DNA from: Dehalococcoidales bacterium
GTDB taxonomy: Bacteria > Chloroflexota > Dehalococcoidia > Dehalococcoidales > UBA2162
NCBI GenBank assembly: GCA_002685815.1
Contig: NYYM01000010.1
Coordinates: forward strand, 3,084 to 8,774
DNA length: 5,691 bases
Reading direction: 5' to 3'
The position numbers were made by a program, and so were the translations under genes. The notes beneath the pieces were generated by a model, which had not been told where the DNA came from, ran no database searches, and worked only from the letters and a program-made list of their open reading frames with translations. The stretch's first letter is position 1; every line of letters begins with the position of its first letter. Shown piece by piece: positions 1 through 5,682 of this stretch.

Positions 1-428
1 AGGTATCCAAGACAATTTGGCCCCAAAACTGGTATATTAGCTTTGTCAGTAAGCCGTTGCAACTCCTGCTGTATTTTGGTTCCCTCTTCTCCATGCTCGC
101 TAAAACCGGCGGTAACTATTGCCAGGGCTTTAACTTCTTTCTTCAAACACTCTATCACCACTTCAAGCGTTGCTTGGACCGGTATCGCGATGACCCCCAG
201 ATCTACCGGTCCCGGAATATCGAGTACGCTTGCGTAGCTCTTGCGATTCTTAACCGCAGTAGTATCTCTGTTTACCGTATAGACTTCCCTGGAAGAGGTA
301 GTGGTTAAGACACGCTGCATAATCCTGTTGCCCCATTTGCCATACTGGTCAGAAGCACCGATTATCGCTACGGATTCAGGATTGAAAAAACAATCGAATT
401 GTTCTCTGGTAAACCTGCCCAATTTCAT
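1..428 (-). CDS. Acyl-CoA synthetase (NDP/ADP-forming), N-terminal CoA-binding part; runs off the left edge
   Basis: This is the 5' part (142 complete codons) of a minus-strand gene whose remainder lies outside the window. The translation has the classic start of the acetate/acyl-CoA ligase (ADP-forming) alpha or fused alpha-beta family: FFNPESVAIIGAS at residues 14-26 is the Rossmann-like CoA-binding loop. A hydrophobic strand with DLGVIAIP lies at 76-83, AIVTAGFSE at 103-111, and the family signature GPNCLG at 136-141. Known family members interconvert acyl-CoA plus ADP (or GDP) and phosphate with free acid plus ATP in the cytoplasm. The phospho-histidine and ATP-grasp parts would be beyond the edge and cannot be checked, so substrate and subunit layout are unknown. 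I chose ATG 428 because FFNPxSVAxIGAS normally lies 10-20 residues from the start and GAGGAG precedes it, although that purine run abuts the ATG unusually closely. The frame stays open upstream to a TGA at 570-572, with a possible TTG at 473, so a longer N-terminus is not excluded. Confidence 0.9.
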   Translation of the reverse strand, partial: MKLGRFTREQFDCFFNPESVAIIGASDQYGKWGNRIMQRVLTTTSSREVYTVNRDTTAVKNRKSYASVLDIPGPVDLGVIAIPVQATLEVVIECLKKEVKALAIVTAGFSEHGEEGTKIQQELQRLTDKANIPVLGPNCLGY

Positions 429-618
429 CTCCTCTAGGTTAGGATTTCTTGGATTGGAGTAGTTTGTGAACAAGAATCCCGGCTCACCCCATAATAATGC
501 GCGAAGAGAAGAGGTGCAAGCAAGCAGTCGAAAGTTGGAAACAAATGTGTTCTCTCGTACTGTCACAAATCAAGTATATGATTTCGCCGGTTCTACTATT
601 TTGTTGGTCTGAAATGTT

Positions 619-707
619 GTTCCTTTTTCTTTGCTAATAGCCAATGTTAAATCTAGACAATCTGTTACTGAAATCATGTCTACAAAGAAAAGTCAAAGAA
701 AAGGAAC
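619..707. repeat. Imperfect inverted repeat, 15/14 nt, with 60-nt spacer
   Basis: GTTCCTTTTTCTTTG at 619-633 and CAAAGAAAAGGAAC at 694-707 are reverse complements except for one extra T in the left arm. The right arm is itself the second unit of a tandem decamer, CAAAGAAAAG, at 683-692 and 694-703. The arms could fold as a long-looped stem in RNA, or they could be the ends of a very small decayed element. Both arms are low-complexity purine/pyrimidine tracts, so chance pairing is possible. No reading frame lies between them. Confidence 0.5.
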
Positions 708-720
708 TTTTTACCTTGAG

Positions 721-751
721 TTAAAAAGGATGAGAAGCAACTGGGCTTCCC
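721..751 (-). terminator. Probable Rho-independent terminator of the MMPL exporter gene
   Basis: Read on the minus strand, GGGAAGC and GCTTCTC (751-745 and 738-732) form a 7-bp stem with one G-U pair around a 6-nt loop. A run of five T (complement of 723-727) follows four bases after the stem. It lies about 50 nt downstream of the MMPL stop codon, where a terminator is expected. The stem is short and the T run is offset, so strength is uncertain. Confidence 0.6.
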
Positions 752-801
752 ACCCTTATTAAATTCACCGGCAGAATTCTTCCGTTTCGAAAGCAGAAGA
801 A

Positions 802-2970
802 CTATTTGTTACTTCTTGTATAGAATATCGGCACCAACAGCAGGGCGGCCATTGAGGAAACAACCATAGCCACCCACATCACCGACGCGGCCTGGGTGTG
901 AATCATCAAAGGCGAGAAGAACAGGGCGGAGTAGCCGATGGCCAGCCCGAATGCATTGGCCACCACCGGGCGGGCAACATTGGATAGGGCGCTGGAGACT
1001 GAAGCCTGCCGGTCCATTCCCTGCCCCCGGTAATAGTAAATCCCGGAAATAACATGAATGGAGTAGTCAACTCCCACGCCAATAGCCATTGCTGACAGGG
1101 TGGCCGTCATCACATTAAGTTGAAAGTCGGTTATTACCAGCATACCCAAGATTGCCGAGATCGTAATCACGATAGGTAACAACCCGGCTAAAGCGGCGGT
1201 GATGCGGTGCAGAGTGACCCACAGCATAATAAAAATCAGGACCAGGGCCAACCCCAGACTCTGAACCTGGCTTTTAACGACCAGGCTGTTCATCTCTTCG
1301 AACAGCACCGGCATTCCGGTAATCGTCCGGATTATGTCACTGTTGTCAGCGGTAAATTGCTCAATCAGGCCGATGTCTTCTCCGGTGAGGCCTTCGGTGC
1401 GCACCATCATTCTGAGACCGTCGGCAGAAATCCAGGCGCCTATTTCATCACCGCTGATCTGTGAACTCAGCTGCTGTAAAACGGCCATATCTGCCGGGTA
1501 GGCGTCCGTCCCCGTTACCATCCGGTTCATTCCCATCAGTAAATCCAGAATAGAAAATACGCTCTTCACCCCCGGCACCTGCTCCAGTTCTCTCTCCGTT
1601 GCCAGTACCTTGGTGGCAAAGTCAGTGTCCAGTAGAGAAGCCTGCCCCGTAGGAGCAATTATTTCACCGGTTAAGGGCATAACGCCACCGAAATTTTCCT
1701 CCACCTTGGCAAAGGACTGTCTTATTTCAGAGCTTTCCTTGAAAAACATTAACTGGTCCGAAACTACGTGGAGCCGGGGGATAAAGATGGCCGTGATAAC
1801 CACGATACCGCTAAAAATCATCGGAATTAGCAATCGGCGGCGGGTGGCTTTGATAACCAGTTTGTTCAGCCAGTTTTCTCCGGTCTGCTGCCGCTTCTCC
1901 GGCAACTTGAAGCGGGAGAGCAGGGCCGGGACGAAGAAGAGAGACAGGAAACCGGCAAAGCCGATTCCCAGGGTCACGTAGCTGCCCATCTGGCGCATTG
2001 AAGTAACATCGGTCCAGACCAGGGAAATGAAACCGGCCATAGTGGTGATGGTGGCTAAGAATATGGGTGTGCCAACCACGTTCATAGTCTCAACGGTCAG
2101 TTCCCGCCGGTCCGGGTACTTCCCCATATTGTCCAGAAAGTGGCTCACATAATGAAGCCCGTAGGCGGAACCGATGACGATGATGAAGATTGGAATGATG
2201 ATGGACACCAGATTCAGCTGCTGCCCGCTCCAGAACACCGTACCAAAGGTCCACAGTGCGCCGATACCGGCGGGTGCAATTGCCAGAACAGTAAACCTGA
2301 GGTGCCTCAGAGCCAGGTAGAAAATCAACACAATCAGCAGTATTGCTATCGGAGGAAGGAAGATAACAATACTCACCAGGTATCCCCAGATGGTGTCCTT
2401 GATAATTTCGTTCCCGGCCATGGAGATGGTCAGATGGCTATCTTCACCTATATCTCTGAGGGCCGTAATAACCTCGTCCGCCGGGGCGTCCGCCTCCAAA
2501 CCGGCCACCAGCATGGTGTGGCGGCCGTCCTCAGCCAAGAACTGGTCCGTCCGAAAATATTTGTTTTCAATAAAGTCCCGCAGGGGTTCGTACCGCGCCT
2601 GAATAAACTGCTCGTTGATGCTAATAACTTGCGGACCGGCGGTAAACTGGGCGGGGAAAAAACTCTGCACCATGGCGATGCCGTCCAGGGCGGCTATTTC
2701 CTGCTGCAGCCGGTAAATATCAAGCATACTCTCCCGTTCCAGCAGGGGACCGTCTCCCTCCACAAGGACGGAAATAGTTTCATTGCTCTGGTACTTATCA
2801 TTCAGTTCATTGAAGGCTTCCGCTTTGGGGTTTCCCTCCGAGAAGAAAGCCAGGAAATCGGTGTCTATGTCAAAACGGATAAAAGAGACCAACGACACGA
2901 TGTTTAACAGGATAACACCTGCGATTATTAGTTTGGAATGGTCATAGACGAATCCACCGATTCTCTTCAT
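802..2970 (-). CDS. MMPL/RND-superfamily exporter, HAE3-like, 12 predicted membrane segments
   Basis: This complete 722-aa protein has the duplicated architecture of the RND superfamily. Membrane segments appear near residues 13-31, 197-219, 224-247, 253-276, 302-321 and 331-353, and again near 380-397, 570-587, 590-612, 617-643, 667-687 and 692-716. Two large extracytoplasmic domains (about 32-196 and 398-569) follow the first segment of each half. The second half carries GVGVDYSIH at 631-639, the conserved TM segment whose Asp (D635) is the expected proton-relay residue. The equivalent first-half site reads GSAYGLH at 267-273, with Ala where Asp would be. Length and layout fit the hydrophobe/amphiphile efflux-3 or MMPL group, which moves lipids, hopanoids or other hydrophobic molecules using the proton gradient. 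Substrate cannot be read from the sequence. The ATG start is fixed by a near-perfect Shine-Dalgarno. The gene lies downstream of, and in the same direction as, an MFS exporter gene. It could belong to a relaxed operon or have its own promoter in the 254-bp gap. Confidence 0.93.
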   Translation of the reverse strand: MKRIGGFVYDHSKLIIAGVILLNIVSLVSFIRFDIDTDFLAFFSEGNPKAEAFNELNDKYQSNETISVLVEGDGPLLERESMLDIYRLQQEIAALDGIAMVQSFFPAQFTAGPQVISINEQFIQARYEPLRDFIENKYFRTDQFLAEDGRHTMLVAGLEADAPADEVITALRDIGEDSHLTISMAGNEIIKDTIWGYLVSIVIFLPPIAILLIVLIFYLALRHLRFTVLAIAPAGIGALWTFGTVFWSGQQLNLVSIIIPIFIIVIGSAYGLHYVSHFLDNMGKYPDRRELTVETMNVVGTPIFLATITTMAGFISLVWTDVTSMRQMGSYVTLGIGFAGFLSLFFVPALLSRFKLPEKRQQTGENWLNKLVIKATRRRLLIPMIFSGIVVITAIFIPRLHVVSDQLMFFKESSEIRQSFAKVEENFGGVMPLTGEIIAPTGQASLLDTDFATKVLATERELEQVPGVKSVFSILDLLMGMNRMVTGTDAYPADMAVLQQLSSQISGDEIGAWISADGLRMMVRTEGLTGEDIGLIEQFTADNSDIIRTITGMPVLFEEMNSLVVKSQVQSLGLALVLIFIMLWVTLHRITAALAGLLPIVITISAILGMLVITDFQLNVMTATLSAMAIGVGVDYSIHVISGIYYYRGQGMDRQASVSSALSNVARPVVANAFGLAIGYSALFFSPLMIHTQAASVMWVAMVVSSMAALLLVPIFYTRSNK

Positions 2971-2974
2971 AATT

Positions 2975-2981
2975 ACCTCCT
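2975..2981 (-). promoter_or_regulatory. Strong ribosome binding site of the MMPL gene
   Basis: On the minus strand AGGAGGT lies four bases (AATT) before the ATG at 2970. It is a full anti-16S match and settles the start codon. It is clearly stronger than any site in front of the other genes here. Confidence 0.85.
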
Positions 2982-3066
2982 GCGCCCACGCGTTTTACTT
3001 TTTCTGGAGACCGGTTAATATAAATGTATGGGTTACCTCGCTCTAGGTCCCAGAAATAATGCAAAT

Positions 3067-3101
3067 TACCATTTTGGTATATTGATCACGTCCACGTGGT
3101 C
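3067..3101. promoter_or_regulatory. Two adjacent palindromes upstream of the MMPL gene (candidate operators)
   Basis: TACCATTTTGGTA at 3067-3079 is a perfect 5-3-5 inverted repeat. Immediately beyond it, GATCACG-TCCA-CGTGGTC at 3084-3101 is a 7-4-7 inverted repeat with one mismatch and includes the palindrome CCACGTGG. They lie about 95-130 bp upstream of the MMPL start, in the gap after the MFS stop, and neither is followed by a T run, so terminator function is unlikely. Dimeric repressor binding is a reasonable inference. No regulator gene is present in the window. Confidence 0.4.
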
Positions 3102-3112
3102 ATCCCGATGTT
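3101..3112. promoter_or_regulatory. 12-mer shared with the region upstream of the MFS gene
   Basis: CATCCCGATGTT occurs here, 131 bp upstream of the MMPL start, and again at 4641-4652 upstream of the MFS gene. Its core CATC-CC-GATG is palindromic. At the other site the palindrome extends to eight bases per arm. A shared regulator site for the two transporters is an inference from placement only. Confidence 0.35.
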
Positions 3113-3224
3113 CGCAGAGCGGCAGGTAAAATGACTCCATCTATAACGGAAGTTTCGTTACCAGATTTCCAGCGTAAGATCCAGCTGACCTCATTTGCTT
3201 CAGAGCACGGCCAGTGGATGAATA

Positions 3225-4478
3225 TCAAGTATCGGAATCACCTGCATCCCTCTCCTGGGGCGGTTTTATGTTTCTGAACATAAAATAGAGAGACAGGTCA
3301 TAACTGATTTTCAATACCGCGCTGCCGACGAGGGGAGCGGTGGCCGATAGCAGCTGCCACACCAGTGTTCCAACAAGCGGACCGACCGTGCCCGCAATGC
3401 TGCGCCCGACGATGTGAATGCTGGCCATAGCTACCCTTTCGTGAGGCTGAACGATGGACATCGTATAGGAGTCGCGAGTCGGCACGTCCATCATGCTGAA
3501 AAAAGCGCGCAGCTGCCAGAATATTATCGCCAGCCAGGCTGCCGGAGCAAAAGCGGCTCCTATGAGGAAAAGACTGGCCGGGATGTGGGTAAATACCATC
3601 GTATTGATAAGGCCGATACGGTTAGCAATTTTTGCCGCTGCCCACAGAGAGATGGCCGCCAGTAAGCGTGAAACAAAGAAGACAAGGGCAAGGTCCTGAA
3701 GATCCATGCCGAACCTGGTGTAGAACCAGTAAGCCGCCAGACCCTCCATAAATAGGGAACCCGCGAAGTGGTCAAGACTAAACAGGCCGGTCAGGGTGAA
3801 GATGAGCCTTCGTGAAGGAAGGCGTAAAGGGTTGGCCCAGCTCTGACCGCTTACGCTGGACTCAACTCTTGAAGAAAGCAAGGTGTAGAGTAACCCTCCC
3901 GCGACAAGAAAAACGGCAAAGCCGCCAAATATTATTCTATAGGAATTAATTTCACCTATTCCAAAGCTGTCCTGAAGAATAACCGGCAAACTTATTGCCA
4001 GGGCCCCCAGAGCCGTGCCGACCAGGGCGGCAATACGGTAAATGGCAAAAAGGTCTGTCCGCTTTTCCTCCGGGGCTGTCTCGGTGATGCTGGCTTGCTC
4101 CAGGGGCCCTGTCGGGCCCATCACCGGCCCCCCGCTGATACTGCCCAGGAAGGCAATGAACAACAGGGGAACAAAGCTGTCAAAGAATATCAGAGCCACT
4201 CCGGCCCCTGCCGAAAGCAGGGAAAAGGTAACCAGCAACCGGCGTCGCCCTATTCTTTCCGAAATTAGACCGACAATAACGGTAAAGACCGCGGAACCGG
4301 CAACCCCGGCGCTGAGAAAAGCTCCTATCTGGACCAGGCTGAAGCCGAGCTTCTCCAGGTAAATAGCCATCAGAACGGCTACGGTGCTCCGGGCGAAGGT
4401 GGATATTGCCCGGCTGGCCATAATCAGCTTGCCGTCTCGATTTATCCAGTGAAAAAAGAACCTGTTTCTCATAGCCAT
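3225..4478 (-). CDS. MFS (major facilitator superfamily) transporter, probable drug/metabolite exporter
   Basis: This complete polytopic protein of about 417 aa has 12 likely membrane segments, the usual size for a DHA-type MFS carrier. Counting from the outermost possible start (TTG 4490), MFS motif A is clear in the loop between segments 2 and 3: GLISERIGRRR at 74-84. Segments 4 and 5 are glycine/proline-rich (GSISGGPVMGPTGP, 116-129). The start of the second half is marked by a weaker motif-A-like loop (AAKIANRIG, 285-293). Such proteins are proton-coupled inner-membrane exporters; the substrate is unknown. ATG 4478 is my choice because TTG 4490 directly follows an in-frame TAA and has no Shine-Dalgarno. 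ATG 4472, preceded by GGATGG, is an equal alternative. The gene has a good -10 upstream, runs toward the MMPL gene, and has no clear terminator before it, so read-through into MMPL is possible. The C-terminus is a short charged tail. Confidence 0.9.
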   Translation of the reverse strand: MAMRNRFFFHWINRDGKLIMASRAISTFARSTVAVLMAIYLEKLGFSLVQIGAFLSAGVAGSAVFTVIVGLISERIGRRRLLVTFSLLSAGAGVALIFFDSFVPLLFIAFLGSISGGPVMGPTGPLEQASITETAPEEKRTDLFAIYRIAALVGTALGALAISLPVILQDSFGIGEINSYRIIFGGFAVFLVAGGLLYTLLSSRVESSVSGQSWANPLRLPSRRLIFTLTGLFSLDHFAGSLFMEGLAAYWFYTRFGMDLQDLALVFFVSRLLAAISLWAAAKIANRIGLINTMVFTHIPASLFLIGAAFAPAAWLAIIFWQLRAFFSMMDVPTRDSYTMSIVQPHERVAMASIHIVGRSIAGTVGPLVGTLVWQLLSATAPLVGSAVLKISYDLSLYFMFRNIKPPQERDAGDSDT

Positions 4479-4493
4479 CCAGCCAAACAATTA

Positions 4494-4509
4494 CGGGGTA
4501 ATATCCCCG
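4494..4509 (-). promoter_or_regulatory. Small G/C hairpin in the MFS leader
   Basis: CGGGG and CCCCG flank a 6-nt A/T loop (TAATAT on the plus strand), giving a 5-bp stem. It lies between the predicted promoter and the start codons, 16-22 nt upstream of the candidate ATGs. It could modulate translation or stabilise the message, but a stem this short may be chance. Confidence 0.3.
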
Positions 4510-4520
4510 GCAGTACCGTC

Positions 4521-4549
4521 ATTATATATTGTCGAGAATTTATTTGGAA
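4521..4549 (-). promoter_or_regulatory. Candidate sigma70-type promoter of the MFS gene
   Basis: The minus strand has a perfect -10 TATAAT (complement of 4521-4526) and, after a 17-bp spacer, a weak -35 TTCCAA (complement of 4544-4549; 3 of 6 consensus bases). The implied transcript start is near 4514, leaving a leader of about 35-40 nt before the MFS ATG codons. The -10 and spacing are good; the poor -35 suggests help from an activator or low basal activity. Confidence 0.55.
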
Positions 4550-4603
4550 CAGGCTTAGTTGCATTTAAGAATTCATCCCTTTTTACTCTCCAACCGCGTA
4601 GCT

Positions 4604-4630
4604 AAACGGTATCACCCACGAGTACTCATG
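4604..4630. repeat. 27-bp direct repeat, left copy
   Basis: The copy begins AAACGGTATC, contains CCCACGAGTAC and ends CATG. It matches 5357-5383 at 25 of 27 positions; the differences are A/G at base 11 and T/G at base 24. Similarity stops abruptly on both sides. In this copy the right part holds a perfect palindrome, GAGTACTC (4620-4627), within a near-palindromic 14-mer (4617-4630). Together the two copies bracket the 185-aa gene at a period of 753 bp. It could be a recombination (att-like) site, a transposon end, or a dispersed genomic repeat. Confidence 0.8.
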
Positions 4631-4636
4631 GTAGGA

Positions 4637-4654
4637 CAAACATCCCGATGTTTG
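4637..4654. promoter_or_regulatory. Perfect 8-2-8 palindrome (candidate operator) between divergent genes
   Basis: CAAACATC-CC-GATGTTTG is a perfect inverted repeat with a 2-nt centre. It lies in the divergent region between the MFS gene (minus) and the 185-aa gene (plus), just right of the left direct repeat. No T run follows on either strand, so it is more likely a protein-binding site than a terminator. Its core and right flank recur at 3101-3112 upstream of the MMPL gene. Confidence 0.5.
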
Positions 4655-4681
4655 GATTGGTGAACCGACCGATTTCTCATT

Positions 4682-4712
4682 TTGTTAGTTTATACACCAG
4701 TTATGATATTAT
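4682..4712 (+). promoter_or_regulatory. Weak candidate promoter of the 185-aa gene
   Basis: TTGTTA at 4682-4687 could be a -35. The possible -10 hexamers TATGAT (4702-4707) and TATTAT (4707-4712) give spacers of 14 or 19 bp, neither ideal. The stretch is A/T-rich and correctly placed 30-60 bp before the start, but the boxes are not decisive. Confidence 0.3.
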
Positions 4713-4728
4713 TACTGCAGGTCACAAC

Positions 4729-4734
4729 AAAGGA
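4729..4734 (+). promoter_or_regulatory. Ribosome binding site of the 185-aa gene
   Basis: AAAGGA lies six bases before ATG 4741. It supports that start and shows the frame is a translated gene rather than a chance opening. Confidence 0.65.
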
Positions 4735-4740
4735 TAATGA

Positions 4741-5298
4741 ATGAAAGAATTGTTCCGTGATAAAACAAGAGATAAGTTAACCCAGAACTTTAACTCACTG
4801 GGTATTGCTGCTGTCCTGTCTGAACGTAATCGAGTAGAAGAAAAAGTCGAAAACTCATGGTACCAACGTTCTCTAGGGATTATTGATATACCGGAAGGAT
4901 TAGTCAAATGGATAAATATCTTGAAAAGGGACGGGAGTAAAAACAGCCCTCCTCGATGGTGGGTAATATTTGGAATACCTGATGAAAGACCTGTTCCAGA
5001 TCATAAAGCGGTTGATATTAAAACAATACGGGAAAAAACCTTCCCAATATTCGGTAAGGTTGTCGATGTGGTCTGGAAAGGTACTGATTTTGGTACCGGC
5101 CTGATTGAAACACTTTCCAGCGATGAAGCTGTAAAAAACCTGGCAATAGATATTGGAAACTTGACCCTTCACAGTTATACCAAGGAATTCAAAGGATGGA
5201 CATTACAGGTAGACAGGCGAATAAAACTGACAAACGAGGATTGGATAGCCATTCAGAAGACAGCTGAGTATATCCTCTCAACCGCTCGGATTCTGTAG
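4741..5298 (+). CDS. Hypothetical 185-aa soluble protein, bracketed by direct repeats
   Basis: I do not recognise the family. The protein has no signal peptide or membrane segment, is charged, and looks alpha/beta. A basic and acidic N-terminal region (1-40) leads to an aromatic patch around SWYQRSLGIIDIPEG (39-53). PPRWWVIFGIPDERPVPDH follows at 70-88, then a mixed region with VVDVVWKGTDFGTG (107-120). The C-terminal part has KGWTLQVDRRIKLTNEDW at 151-168 and a final helix. No catalytic motif, zinc ligands or helix-turn-helix stand out. The ATG has a Shine-Dalgarno and the stop is TAG. Base use is A/T-richer than that of its neighbours: the first 60 bases contain 20 G/C, against 36 of 60 in sampled stretches of the MMPL gene and the integrase remnant. 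It is the only intact plus-strand gene and lies between two copies of a 27-bp repeat, so acquired cargo is likely. Role unknown; it may or may not depend on the adjacent recombinase. Confidence 0.75.
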   Translation: MKELFRDKTRDKLTQNFNSLGIAAVLSERNRVEEKVENSWYQRSLGIIDIPEGLVKWINILKRDGSKNSPPRWWVIFGIPDERPVPDHKAVDIKTIREKTFPIFGKVVDVVWKGTDFGTGLIETLSSDEAVKNLAIDIGNLTLHSYTKEFKGWTLQVDRRIKLTNEDWIAIQKTAEYILSTARIL

Positions 5299-5356
5299 CT
5301 AAATACCTTCATATATAAAGACTATTCATTCTTTCTCATAACTGTACTGATAATTC

Positions 5357-5383
5357 AAACGGTATCGCCCACGAGTACGCATG
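5357..5383. repeat. 27-bp direct repeat, right copy
   Basis: This copy matches 4604-4630 at 25 of 27 positions, in the same orientation. The G at 5379 breaks the GAGTACTC palindrome seen in the left copy. It lies 58 bp after the stop of the 185-aa gene and ends where recognisable integrase coding begins, which makes it a likely recombination or insertion junction. Confidence 0.8.
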
Positions 5384-5682
5384 ATCCATCTGTGCTGAGC
5401 CATCAATTCGCTGACATTGTGAAACGTGCCGGGATCGAGCACCTGAGGTTCCACGACCTTCGGCACACCTTTGCCTCTCTGGCCCTGATGCGGGGGGCGA
5501 AACCGAAGGTAATTAGTGAGGCCCTGGGGCATTCCTCAATCGCCTTTACAATGGATGTTTACTCCCATATAATCGAAGGGATGCAGTCGGAGATGATGGC
5601 CCTGCTGGATGACGTCCTGCCGTCGGCAGTCACCAACGTCAAACGAACGTCAAAGGGCACCGAAGTCTCCATCTTTCACTAG
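5383..5682 (+). pseudogene. C-terminal remnant of a tyrosine recombinase/phage-type integrase
   Basis: The translated fragment (about 100 codons, starting DPSVLSHQF) is the end of a tyrosine-recombinase catalytic domain. Counting from GTG 5392, the box II HxxR (HDLRH, 21-25; R24) is present. The second histidine is in ALGHSS (H47), and the nucleophilic tyrosine is in DVYSH (Y57). A typical tail, MALLDDVLP (69-77), follows. Intact relatives are usually 300-400 aa. The core-binding domain, the first catalytic arginine and the beta-hairpin lysine are all missing, and none of them is found upstream in the window. GTG 5392 lacks a Shine-Dalgarno, so independent translation is doubtful and the fragment is probably inactive. 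The frame is open back to the TAG that ends the 185-aa gene. Coding similarity appears to start right after the 27-bp repeat, and base composition jumps there to G/C-rich. Confidence 0.85.

Larger units (their letters stand above)
429..801. other. Intergenic region upstream of the acyl-CoA synthetase gene
   Basis: This 373-bp gap separates two minus-strand genes and contains no convincing gene. Its left part should be the leader of the acyl-CoA synthetase gene. A possible minus-strand -10 (TATACT, the complement of 573-578) has no good -35 partner. The synthetase reading frame remains open through 429-569, about 47 codons, but lacks a start with a Shine-Dalgarno sequence. The middle holds an A/T-rich inverted repeat and a tandem decamer, and the right end holds a probable terminator for the MMPL gene; these are listed separately. 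I recognise no riboswitch. Confidence 0.6.

Noticed and set aside
43..308. Two overlapping plus-strand open frames at the left end
   Set aside because: Both lie antisense to the acyl-CoA synthetase, whose motifs (VAIIGAS, GPNCLG) are unmistakable on the minus strand.
740..765. Minus-strand AAGGGTGGGAAGCCC resembling a T-box sequence
   Set aside because: It lacks the conserved AGGGTGGNACCGCG continuation and forms the 5' arm of the MMPL terminator stem instead.
2140..2907. 255-codon plus-strand open frame opposite the MMPL gene
   Set aside because: It is antisense to a clear membrane-protein gene; its translation is rich in H, Q, N and D with no family features, as expected for a shadow.
3128..3165. 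TAACG/CGTTA hairpin downstream of the MFS gene as a terminator
   Set aside because: The stem is only 5 bp with a 7-nt loop, and no T run follows.
4555..4603. Possible N-terminal part of the integrase left of the first repeat
   Set aside because: Translation of this stretch shows no recombinase motif and is interrupted by stops, so the missing part is not here.
4722..5172. Minus-strand open frames of 61 and 90 codons opposite the 185-aa gene
   Set aside because: No Shine-Dalgarno or recognisable motif; the plus-strand frame is longer, has a ribosome binding site and a more protein-like composition.
5326..5532. 68-codon minus-strand open frame across the right repeat
   Set aside because: It is antisense to the recombinase catalytic motifs and has no independent support.
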